From positions 1,176,128 to 1,240,127 of the forward strand of contig CM055107.1 in the NCBI GenBank assembly GCA_029204225.1: DNA of 64,000 nt. The letters run 5' to 3'. Position 1 is the stretch's first letter. Each line of letters begins with the position of its first letter. The position numbers were made by a program, and so were the translations under genes. Below the pieces are notes generated by a model that worked only from the letters and a program-made list of their open reading frames with translations, did not search any database and was not told the DNA's origin. Shown here piece by piece: positions 10,641-20,270 of this stretch. Source of the stretch: Diphasiastrum complanatum (Eukaryota; Streptophyta; Lycopodiopsida; Lycopodiales; Lycopodiaceae).

Positions 10641-10799
10641 CGGCACAAATCATTTGAACATGAGGAGCCTCTATGACATGAGCAAGAAAGAAATAGTCAT
10701 AGGTCTAAAACTATCCAGACCCAATACTAAGTTTTGCGAAGCTTGTCAAAAAGACAAACAACATCGGAATCCATTTGTAACACGAGAAAAAAAGAGCAA

Positions 10800-11395
10800 A
10801 AGAAGTTCTTGAGCTCGTCCACTCAGATGTCTGTGGATCGATGAAAGTCGATTCGCTCTCAAGATCGAGGTATTTCTTGACGTTCATTGATGACTATAGC
10901 CGGATGACAACGATATACTATTTAAAGAAAAAATATGAAGTGTTTGATTTTTTCAAGAAGTTCGTGGCATTTGTAGAGAGACCACACCTCAAAGAAGATT
11001 CAGATCATCAAGTCTGATAATGGATGTAAGTACAAGAGCACAAAAGTTTTAAGATTCTGCCAAGAACAAGGGATAGAGCATCAATTCACTCTTGCGTACA
11101 CACCTGAATATAATGGCGTTGCAGAAAGAAGAAACATGATGCTAATCGAAGGAGCCAGATGCATAATGGCACAGGCTCGATTGCCAAGTCAATTTTGGGT
11201 TGAGGCAATAGCTGCAGCCGTACACCTGCAGAACAAATCAACAACGACAGCCCTGGAAAACAAAACACCATACGAAATGCGGACAGGTAGAAAGCCTGAT
11301 TTGTCATATGTGCGTGTATTGGATGTGCAGCATGCAAACACATACCAAAGGAACAAAGAAACAAGCTCGATAAAAAATCAGAGCAGACAATCATG
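10800..11395 (+). pseudogene. Copia integrase core (element B)
   Basis: Sequence from about 10810 encodes 'LVHSDVCGSMKVDSLSRSRY' and 'FLTFIDDYSRMTTIYYLKKK' (first catalytic Asp region of the rve/DDE domain). After a frame change comes 'SDNGCKYKSTKVLRF' (second Asp, normally TDNGGEF/Y) and then 'AYTPEYNGVAERRNMML' with the catalytic Glu in the NGVAERRN motif, then 'RLPSQFWVEAIAAAVHLQNK'. All three DDE regions can therefore be traced, but over at least three frames. Integrase inserts element cDNA into chromosomes; this copy cannot be translated whole. Confidence 0.85.
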
Positions 11396-11815
11396 GTTGG
11401 ATATTCGAATGGATCACAAGTGTACAGACTTTACAACTCAACCATGAAGAAAGTCCTGTCGAGTAGAGATGTGAAGTTTGACCTTGGATTGAAGGACGAA
11501 AAAGGCCATGAGATCTTCACACTACTGTCGATTCAAGAGGGAGATCGAGGACAAATATTGAGCCCCAGACTCCAAAGCAGCAGGAATTTAAAGATCAACT
11601 CGACGAAGAAGAAACATTCAAGCAGCGACGAATCAAACCCAAGGTTGACAAGACAAATAAGACCTCCAGATCGATACACTAACAATCTTCAATGGAGCGA
11701 AGAAATAGAGTTCAAGTATTGCAGCTTCACTGAAGAGCCAACTGCATATCTAGAAGCTGTCCAGAGTCCAGAGGGAGAATTCTGGAAGTAGGCAATGCTA
11801 GAAGAGTATGTCCGA
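11393..11815 (+). pseudogene. Copia integrase-RT linker and first residues of RT (element B)
   Basis: Open frame of 132 codons: 'MVGYSNGSQVYRLYNSTMKK', then 'LSSRDVKFDL' (the S/RDV.F.E motif that precedes RT), a polar linker, 'IRPPDRYTNN' and finally 'SPEGEFWK' before a stop, where the RT start 'W..AM..E' is recognisable (AMLEEY in the next codons). At about 11815 the sequence jumps directly to the end of the RT region. Confidence 0.8.
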
Positions 11816-12633
11816 AAGTGCTGAAGCAATATCGAATGATGGACTACAAAGAAAAAGTCACACCAATGATAGTTGGAGCCAGACTAACGAAGCAAGATTG
11901 TCCGAAAATAGAGGAGGAGAGACAAAAGATGGAAGTTGTAACCTACCAAAACCTAATCGGTAGTATGATGTATCTCACAATCTGTACTAGACCCGATTTG
12001 GATTTCTCTGTTTGTGCTTTAGGCCAATTCTCTTCGAATCCTGGCATGGCGCAGTGGCAAATGGCGAAAGAATCCTAAAATATATGAAAGGTACTCAAAA
12101 CATGGGATTAACCTACAAAGCAGACAAAGAAGACAAAGGATTCGAGCTGCACCACTACAATGATGCAAGCTAGGCAAGCTACAAAGACAACAACAAGTCT
12201 GTGACAGGAGGATGTTCGATAGCATGTGGAGCAGCAATCAGCTGGACATGCAAGAAGCAAACCTTGGTGGCTCAATCCTCATGCAAAGTTGAATATGTTG
12301 CAGTTTCAAAGATGGCGAACAAGGTGGTATGGTTGCGGATGATGTTGGAGGCAGTTGACATACCACAAGGAGAACCATGCACGTTAATGATGGATTCTCA
12401 AAGTGCCATATATCTGTCCCAGGATCCTATTTTTCATTCAAAGACAAAACATATACCTCTGAAGTGCCATCATATTTGAGACTTGATCTCGAAGGGAGAG
12501 CTCAAGATTCAGTATATAAAATTTGAAGACATGATTGCAGATTTGCTCATGAAGCCACTCAACAAACCACTCTTCACAAGGCAAAGAAAGTCAATTGGAT
12601 TGAATATACAAAGTTGCAAGGTTCAAGAGGGAG
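11816..12633 (+). pseudogene. Copia RT C-terminal edge and RNase H (element B); RT core missing
   Basis: Begins 'VLKQYRMMDYKEKVTPM' (normally the segment after the RT palm), followed by 'YQNLIGSMMYLTICTRPDLD', a stop-containing 'HHYNDAS*ASYKDNNKSVTG', then RNase H motifs 'SWTCKKQTLVAQSSCKVEYV' and 'MDSQSAIYLSQDPIFHSKTK', and the C-terminus 'IADLLMKPLNKPLF'. The YVDD palm and about 200 residues before it are absent: the join lies near 11805-11820. RNase H Asp/Glu residues are largely traceable. This is an internal deletion derivative with several stops. Confidence 0.85.
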
Positions 12634-13233
12634 TGCTAGAAATTGTGAATTCCTGCAACTTTGTCGCGAAGGTGATGAAGTGAAACGAAGCTAAGGTTGA
12701 ATGGCGAACATACCCCGAAGGTCGAACATACTTTGAAGACCGGAAAACACAAAACTAAAGGCATGAAACGAAATAAGACGAAGACGAAGGAAAACAATTC
12801 ACGCTGCCAACTGGTAGCTTGACGAGTGTGGTGTATTGTACTTCATGCTCAACTGAAAGAGTTAGCGACAACAAAGAATAACTAACTAGTTGATTAACAT
12901 TGACTTGTCTTGTAATTTTCTGATTAGCTACCTTGTAAACTCCACACAGTGGAGATAAATACACATTTTTGATCAACACGAAAAAGAAGATAGAGAGACA
13001 AAAAATTAGAGAGAATAGTTGTGCATGAAAGTCTGCCAACAAGCAGAACACAGCGAACGAGCTGAGCGTCAGGCCACCAACGAGCGAGACACTGACCAAC
13101 TTACTCGAATCTCAAAAACAGATAATATAATGCTCTCTTCTCCATCAAATTTGTTCTCGTCGTCTTTGATTGCTCGAATCTTTTATGTTCTGCGATCTGT
13201 AGTCGCTTGCCTAGGATCCTGAAAACTTCCACA
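12634..13233 (+). repeat. 3' LTR of Copia element B
   Basis: A purine tract (GGTTCAAGAGGGAG) at 12620-12633 is followed by TGCTAGAAATTG; the LTR ends ...AAAACTTCCACA at 13233. TG(C/T)TAGAA versus TTCCACA is a degraded inverted terminal pair. It includes GGAGATAAATACAC near 12951, a possible TATA region. No matching 5' LTR is found within the 9.3-kb flank, so the element is truncated on the left. Confidence 0.7.
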
Positions 13234-13299
13234 AAAGAAAATGAAACGAACGCAAATAGAATTAGATTCGCGACAAAAATGGCCTTTTACACCAAGTAA

Positions 13300-16200
13300 A
13301 TCTCAAAATTATGGAGTTCTCATTGTGCCCATTGCCCAACTAATCAAAGTTCAAATAACAGATCTAAATCCTTGACTCACCCAATTGATCAAGAATTACT
13401 CATTATCTTAAGAATCTTCACATTTCCTTATAATCTTCATATGACCTTTAAGTATCAATTTATGATCCGTCAAGCATAAACATTTATATCTTATGATTCA
13501 TCAATCACAATTTACAGGATTCCAAAACCATACTTAATCATTGGAAGATACTGGAGTATGTGTACAACAACATACAACTCAGAAAATATAAGAATTATTC
13601 TGAAATCTTTTCCATAAGGAAAATCACTGGATTCCAAGAATATTTTTTTAAATCGATTCTAAATCAGATTATGAGTTCCAAATTCTATAATCATCCAAGT
13701 AATTAAAGACTATTATAACATTCATCTTTAACAATATAAACTTTATACAATCTCATAGAACAACATCTAGAGATTACAAAGTTTTGCTGAATTTCCAAAA
13801 TTTAGTTTACCATTCTTGGCACCATTAGGATCCGATATCCAATTGAGCTCACAAGGATACTATCACTAATGAATCAAGTTTATTTCTAAACTGAGAAATA
13901 CTCATCCAAGAATTCAGTATCCTATGCACACAATTACTTAATGAATCTAAATGACTCATAAATTATGTGTCTTACAAGCAATACACACAAAACAAACAAT
14001 TTTCGGTGAATTCTCTTCACACTCTCCGTTTTATCAATTAACTTCCACATGAGTAAATCAGCTACTCAAGTTAATCGCTCATGATTTAGAAATCTTAAAT
14101 GTCTAGGTGAATCATTCAATTATACTAGTATAACACCACATTTAGATCCATATCCAAATCACTTTAAAGTTAACCAATAGATCTATCAGAACAGATCTGT
14201 TAACTCTGCAAGTAATTGTCAAACACAATACTTGATTATATGCCTATGTTCATCAACTAGGTTAAGTGCACCAGATAACCTTAGTAACCAGGAATACGTA
14301 GCAGATCCACACAAGATTAATTGTGCACATATGAGAAAAATCTCACTATGACCTAGTACATAAACACTTATGTCCTTCCTATGTTACTCACATATCTCAC
14401 TGAGAATCTTGTGACTCAGCTACAGAAGTTTCTATTGCTCTTGAGTAAATAACATATCTGGGAAATCACAAGTTTCCCAACCATCATACTTTTATTAACA
14501 AAATTCCTTCAATCATTCAACCTACTTCAGATCTTAGTGCACAAGCCAAGTTTAGGCTGACTTATACAGACATCTTTGGATACAAGGTTAAGATTAAAGC
14601 TTTATTCCACTGATCCAATCCATAACTAAATGGTACTTCGTAGTCAATTAGTGAATCTAATTTAATCTTTACCATTACTTCCCATATTCATGAATATCTC
14701 ACAGCTCAAAACTTCCAAACTCACTCTAGTTCCAGATTATTCAAAACAATCACTAGAGATTTTCTCTATTCCACTGGATAGTTCCACCATTGCACACAAA
14801 CTGGATTCCACAAAAGAAATCTATGCAACTAGTTGATCCCATGAAAGTCTTATTCCTATAAGTTTTCTTCTCCCCCTTTTAAAAGAAATTCCAAAATTTT
14901 GATTAAAAAGTTCCAGGAGACAACGTATAAGATATCAAAGATTTGAAAAAGTCAGTAATGAGTATCCAATACTATTACAAACCAGACTTTTTCCTTAAAC
15001 TTCATTAAATATCTTATCTCGAGTGATAGAAACATTACTCTCAATAATCAACTATCTAATAGGGATAATAAATTGGGTCCAAGAAGTCTAATTTCCACTT
15101 AATTAAATGAAACATCAATCGATTCTGAGCTATATTCACAAAACTGAAGTGGAAGCATGAATTCATATAACTTTAATAGTCCTTTAGAACCAAGTTCTAC
15201 ACAAGAAGGAATTATATGAATCTCAATCCAATTGTCTTGTACATAAGAAATTTCTAGAAAGTAGAGGATTAAAATTAAGAGAGAAATAGCTTTTAAGGAT
15301 TTCCGATCTGAAATTTATGAGATACCATCAAGGGATCTGGATCTATATCTCATAACCTCTCCAAATACCCTAAATAGGCTTTACCAATGGTTTCACCTAT
15401 TAGATTTACAAATAATGTAATTACTAACCATTGGTCTATAGATCATTCTCACACAAGTTGAAATCACTGATGTCCCATACCACCAGTTTTCTCTCCAAGA
15501 AAACCCTTTGCTTTTAGATCCGACCATCAGAAAATCAAAAAGACTATCTGACCATCCTATATCCAATATAGGGCCCAATCTTCAACCATTTTCCAAAAAG
15601 ATACCTCCAACTATTGAATTCTCCATTTCCTTAAGTTTTCACAATAGATGACAATATAATCTAAGAATACCACTAGGCATTGACCCCAGTACTGACGAGA
15701 AACCTCGTTCATATACAGTCGAAATGACCTAAGCTTATTCTTCAAAGCCAAAAGGAAAAATTCAATATAGCTGAAGTATACCAATAAAAAGAAAAATATC
15801 CAGTATGTATAATTAAAATGGTACAAGGAATTCAATTCCTTAAAGAAGATCATTAACTACATTATCCGATAATCCAGAGATCTCAAAACTCCATCTGGAT
15901 TTTCAATACCAGATATGCACATATCTATTCCACCAAATACCAGAGTATCCCCAAATTTGTTCCTAATGGATCACAATAATCCAGTTCAAAATTGTGATTT
16001 AACAAGAATCTGCACATGGCGTTAATATTAAAAAATCAGAATACTGAACAAAGACTGACACATGCAATCATCCCAATAGTTCAACCTATCATCTGCAACA
16101 GTTAAATAACTTGTTTATGTTTGCTGCAGGTTAACCCACATAATGGATATAGCTTCCCAAGAACTCCTCAGCAGACTAACAACATTAATAGTTGTCCAGA

Positions 16201-16920
16201 GATCACTACGCTTAAAAACGAGTTTTGGAAGAAAGATTCAAAGCATGTTTCTAAGTTCAAACCATAGGGTTACCACTCTTTAAAAGCAGTGAGCAACATT
16301 CCAAGGAATGTTTCACAGGGTTTCTATTGCATGTATCCAAAATCTGTTTCTATATCTATTTTCCCAAAGAATGGGCAACTTGCCCTTTCCATTCTATGTT
16401 TTTCAGATTTGCATGAAATACAAGAGGATCTTTCTAAAAAATAGCTCAAATCCTCACATGCAAACATTAAATTCAAGATTCACACCAACAATTAGTTCAT
16501 TCATTTATGATACATTGATTTTCATCAATCTATCAACAAACCAACTGCTACTAACATGAATCTGATTTGTCTAAACATTATGGATTCATGCAAATTGTTC
16601 ATTCAAAAAACAGATTTAGACTAAGAAATGGATTTACTCATGCACATCATTCTAGTTCAAACAGAAACTTTCTCAAGGGCTTCAAAAACCATAAGAATGA
16701 ATTCACACAATTCCCAAGCATCTCTACACATAATCAAACAAGGAGAAGAGCACTCTACCACCAAGTTTGAAAAGCATGCTTCCAACAAGAATTAGTGAAT
16801 CCAAACCCAATTTCCCTTGAAAAAACAACACTCCAACCGGGATGTGAATCCAAGTGCGTTCCAATTCCGATTTGATGTAGAACTTGTCTCCATCCCATCC
16901 AAAAACCGCATCTTAACTTG
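13300..16920 (-). mobile_element. Decayed Ty3/gypsy interior (element C, minus)
   Basis: AT-rich, ORF-poor stretch lying directly inside the primer site at 16921. It is alignable by eye, in inverted orientation, with 24.56-26.78 kb. Matching landmarks are 15540-15575 with 24565-24600, 15460-15480 with about 24640-24660 (CTGGTGGTATGGGACATCA), 15310-15370 with 24760-24830, 14100-14180 with about 25975-26040, and 13380-13560 with 26580-26770. Only an RT remnant is still recognisable as protein. Gag and protease should lie between 16900 and 15900, but I see none. Confidence 0.65.
15611..15760 (-). pseudogene. Ty3/gypsy reverse transcriptase remnant (element C)
   Basis: Minus-strand frame: 'FFLLALKNKLRSFRLYMNEV' then 'SRQYWGQCLVVFLDYIVIYC' then 'ENLRKW'. 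This matches the Ty3 RT layout PFGLKNAPxTFQRLMNxVF...VVVFLDDILIYSxxLxEH. The catalytic FLDD is FLDY, and PFGLKNAP is LLALKNKL, so the enzyme is inactive. It is the only protein evidence that assigns this 3.6-kb AT-rich block to Ty3/gypsy. Confidence 0.75.
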
Positions 16921-16933
16921 GCTCTGATACCAA
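16921..16933 (-). other. Primer binding site of gypsy element C
   Basis: The minus strand reads TTGGTATCAGAGC directly after an LTR ending ...GGTCTTTACA. This is the tRNA-iMet complement with one spacer T. Confidence 0.85.
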
Positions 16934-17422
16934 TGTAAAGACCACTAGGGACAATCCCCTACGATGAGGATAGGAAAACACAAGAGAGACTATGGAGCAA
17001 AACCACCCAACCAATCCTAGATCCCTCCTGGAGAATCCTCCTGGATCTAGCCCCCAAGCCATGCCAATGTGACAGCAAGAGGAGAAGAGCTCATCAGGTA
17101 ACCTAGACCAAGTCGTCGACGGAGTAATCACTACCTCAATATATAGAGAGTAGGATCTTATGCATGAGCACATGCAATCCCCATGCAGGTCAGCTATAAA
17201 TAGGTTACATCTCTACATGCATACCTCCTGCCTATATCAGTCACACGTACATGCACTACTCCATATGTCTCAATTAGAGTGTTTGGGTCCTCTCAAGCGT
17301 ACTAGTTACTACAGGCCTCGACGTGGAATAAAATCTAGGTGTGACCAATAAACTCAAATGCTGGAGGGCCGGTCTACCATATTAGGACTATTCTAGGTCC
17401 TTAACCGAATATGACTGTAACA
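16934..17422 (-). repeat. LTR of gypsy element C, minus orientation
   Basis: Read on the minus strand it starts TGTTACAGTCATATTCGG and ends GTGGTCTTTACA, next to the primer site; 489 bp. It holds a core-promoter-like CCTATTTATAGC (about 17205) and TCTATATATTGAGG (about 17145). Parts resemble the LTR at 27500-28245 (AGTAACTA...CTTG.GAGG.CC.A.ACAC.CTAA.TG.AG) and a fragment at 31340-31520, so they form a related LTR group. Confidence 0.75.
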
Positions 17423-19261
17423 ACTTCCCGTTCCTAGGCAAACTTTAGCTTTAAAATACACCCCCTACCTTCTTGTACTTCAATACCAGATAGGATTGTA
17501 ACTATTCCAAAACCACTTGGAAAACTAGATTCAAGACGATCAAGAAGTCTTTTGAAGCTGTCCTAAGAATTCCAGCAATTGAGCTTTTAGGAAGTCAAAA
17601 AAGTGCAAAACATGACCATTTTTGGTGATTTTTGGGAGATGGATCTCTATAAATTCATAAGGAGATCATTCTGGATTTTTTTATAGCATGATTAACATTC
17701 CTTTTGACCTTCCCAGCAAGCTATTAGACCCGTAAATTGATGGTCAGTGGCTTGTGCTCCATCTCCATCAAGTTTGAAGCTATTTTGACTTCTACAAACC
17801 AAAAAATCTTTGTTCTCAACCTATACTGCTTCTTAGGGCCAGTATGAACGCTTCATGGAAGTCTAATAGACCATTCATAACTGTTGGTAGCATCACTTTT
17901 GGGCTTGGGAAGGTGTTTGATTGATTTTACAACATATTGCCTTGAGGAAGTGCGCCCTACTACAGAATTTTAGATGCTCTATTCTCACACGTGTGAAGCC
18001 TAGGTGGCAGGCTGATGTCGCAAGTGTCTCGGTCACTTGGTCTCCCTCAGCATTGAGCTTTACAACAACCAATTTGGTGTGATGTAGCCAAAGTTATGAT
18101 CGTTTGGAATTTTGGTAGTTTTGTGAGCAAAATTTGCAAAATTTTGAATTGTTCTGATTACATGCCAGTAATTTCCCTAGTGTGTAGTACTGTGCTTGCA
18201 TGGATTGATTGCGTGTTGATTCTCAGTGTGATTCTGACATGCATGAGGGATTTACAAATGATTTGAGTGGTCATACGCATGTGCTCTGACGGTTGGGTCA
18301 CAAATCAGTGATATTGGCTGACAAATTTCGTAAAACTAAAGTTTACATAAAAAATTCCATAATGACGTTTTCTAACCGATGTAGTGTGCTTTGCATGCTA
18401 GTTGGGCATTGGGCATTGGTCTAATGACATTAGAAATTGAACAATACTTTGATTTTTTCTATTTCGGTTGCCTTTTGTACTAACAATATTTTTGTTAGAA
18501 TTTTTTTGAATTACGTAAATAAAATAAAACATTGAGATTTTTCTGAAAATTGAATTTTTTCTTTTTCATATTTGGTTAAAATTTGAAATCGGTTACTTGT
18601 TTGATATATTTCTAATTGATATCGATCGTTAGATATGGGTCAAGTGAACGTTTGTGTAAGATACTCGTCAAAATTGAATTTACAAATCATCAAACAATAT
18701 GAAATGACCAAATAGAATGAATGCTAATAGAACTCTTTGTCCGAGTAGTGAAATCTGGTTGGATACAGTTTAAGAGTTATTGAAATCCTATTGGTAGGAT
18801 TTCCATACATGTGATTTCATATTTTGAGTTTGGATAGTTTTTGTCAATCATTAGGAGAAATATGTGCTCAAAATGGGCCCTTTAAGAAATTTTACTTCAG
18901 AGAGAGGTTACGTAGAGAGAGAATGCAAACCGGTAACTTCTGGTCGTTGTTTTTCAAGTTTCCAACCTTGCCTGACGTTTAACTGGTATGGTTAACTTCA
19001 AACGATAGTTAGTTAAGCATGAGATGTAATAACTTCTCTTCATGCTCATTTCAAAATTCGGGAGACTGAAAATCTTGGTGTGCTCAATGCAAAAACTGAA
19101 GCGGGAGTAGCAAAACTTTTGAAATCACTGTATGCTTATAGTGAAATATGAGGCAGAATGATTTTTCAATGCGACATAAACATTACAAAAGTAAGGTATG
19201 CTAGATCTATTCATGTTGATTTACTGTAGTTTGAAGCATTTACGGATTGTAGCTTTTAACA
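17423..19261 (+). other. Noncoding, retrotransposon-leader-like region
   Basis: No ORF. 18110-18600 is similar in inverted orientation to 30920-31330 (shared words TTGTTCTGATT.CATGC, TGCTTGCATGGATTGATTGC, CATACGCATGTGCTCT). At the second site the sequence sits upstream of a gypsy gag, which suggests both are element leaders. 18900-19260 leads to the coiled-coil ORF and may be its 5' untranslated region. Confidence 0.5.
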
Positions 19262-19858
19262 ATGGCAATGTCCCATTTGCATGTTGCTCTTCCTATGGAA
19301 TGCACTCCAATTATTAAGAAAAATTCGAAAGTTGTAGATAATGCTGCTGCAATAGCTAGAGAATTGAGAATGAATAATCATATGAATATAGATTTGTGGG
19401 TGGATGGATCAATTTATCCTAATGATCCAGCTACCAATTTGTGTCCAGATTTTAAGTCCATACTCATCTTCTCAGATGTGTATGTGAAGGAAATAGTGGA
19501 TTACTTGGATATTGTCAAAAGGTTGCGTAATATTGGAATGCATAGCATATCTTGTCTTAATCAACAAGTACAGTTTGCTAATCAACAATTACAACGTGCA
19601 AATCAACAGTTGCTTCATTGTGTGCAACACACTAGTGTTGAAAACAATGCACTCAAGAATGCTATGTCAGAGTTGAATGCTACAGTCACTACTCTTCGGG
19701 GATCAAACCAAGAAATATTAGAATCCATGGAAAAGTTGCGATCCAGGAGTTTAAAATCTGTTGTTGATATAAAAGTTATCAAAAAGGCAATGATGAAGAG
19801 GAAAAGAAAGAGAGTACCGATGAATAATATTGATGACTTATCTACACAGCGGCAATAA
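19262..19858 (+). CDS. Uncharacterised 198-residue coiled-coil protein
   Basis: The ATG at 19262 sits in a strong plant start context (AACAATGGCA), and the frame stays open for 198 codons in a region otherwise full of stops. The first 90 residues are mixed, with 'AAAIARELRMNNHMNIDLWV' and 'GSIYPNDPATNLCPDFKSIL'. From about residue 95 to 165 there is a Gln/Asn-rich heptad region ('NQQVQFANQQLQRANQQLLH', then 'NNALKNAMSELNATVTTLRG') predicted to be a coiled coil. The tail 'KKAMMKRKRKRV' resembles a nuclear localisation signal. No transposase, Gag, RT or known plant family motif is recognised. A coding-like stretch follows at 20003-20260 after a plausible 120-bp intron. It could be a host gene, a decayed transposon accessory ORF, or ORF1 of an unknown element. 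Confidence 0.45.
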   Translation: MAMSHLHVALPMECTPIIKKNSKVVDNAAAIARELRMNNHMNIDLWVDGSIYPNDPATNLCPDFKSILIFSDVYVKEIVDYLDIVKRLRNIGMHSISCLNQQVQFANQQLQRANQQLLHCVQHTSVENNALKNAMSELNATVTTLRGSNQEILESMEKLRSRSLKSVVDIKVIKKAMMKRKRKRVPMNNIDDLSTQRQ

Positions 19859-19881
19859 AAAAAAAAGAATTCGAGCATTCA

Positions 19882-20270
19882 AGTATGTTTTCATATAAAC
19901 TGTTTATTTGATTTGTATATGTCATTTAAGTTTGATTTGCACTTGATAACATGGATTATTTATTTATTAAACATAATTTGAGTTTCCTATGTTTGTTGTA
20001 GATCATGTTTGGTGGCAAAGAACTATTTAACAGATCGTTCATGCATTGGATCATCTTTAAGTCATGTTTTACCAAGAAAGTCAGCAAAGGAAATGATGAA
20101 AAATGCTCGGTTTGAAAAAATGAAAATTGAAATTGCAAAGACTGTTTTGATTAAGGTTTAATCATACTTGGATGCAAATGTGATACAAGGTGCATGTGAT
20201 GTCTCTGGAATTAGCAAAAATGCTTATTCTACTTTTTTTGGAATAGTTAAAGAAGCTTTTCCCAAGTGAT
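19882..20270 (+). pseudogene. Possible second exon region of the coiled-coil gene
   Basis: A GTATGT donor at 19882 and a TTTGTTGTAG acceptor ending near 20001 delimit a plausible intron. Beyond it one frame reads 'SCLVAKNYLTDRSCIGSSLS' and '...EMMKNARFEKMKIEIAKTVL', a TAA near 20158, then continues in the same frame with 'SYLDANVIQGACDVSGISKN' and 'AYSTFFGIVKEAFPK' before TGA. Codon-like composition and continuation through a single stop suggest once-coding sequence. However, the upstream ORF ends before the donor, so the link to it is unproven. No family recognised. Confidence 0.3.

Noticed and set aside
13380-16900. Host gene with many introns in the AT-rich region
   Set aside because: The only recognisable protein signal is a Ty3 RT, and an LTR and primer site delimit the region.
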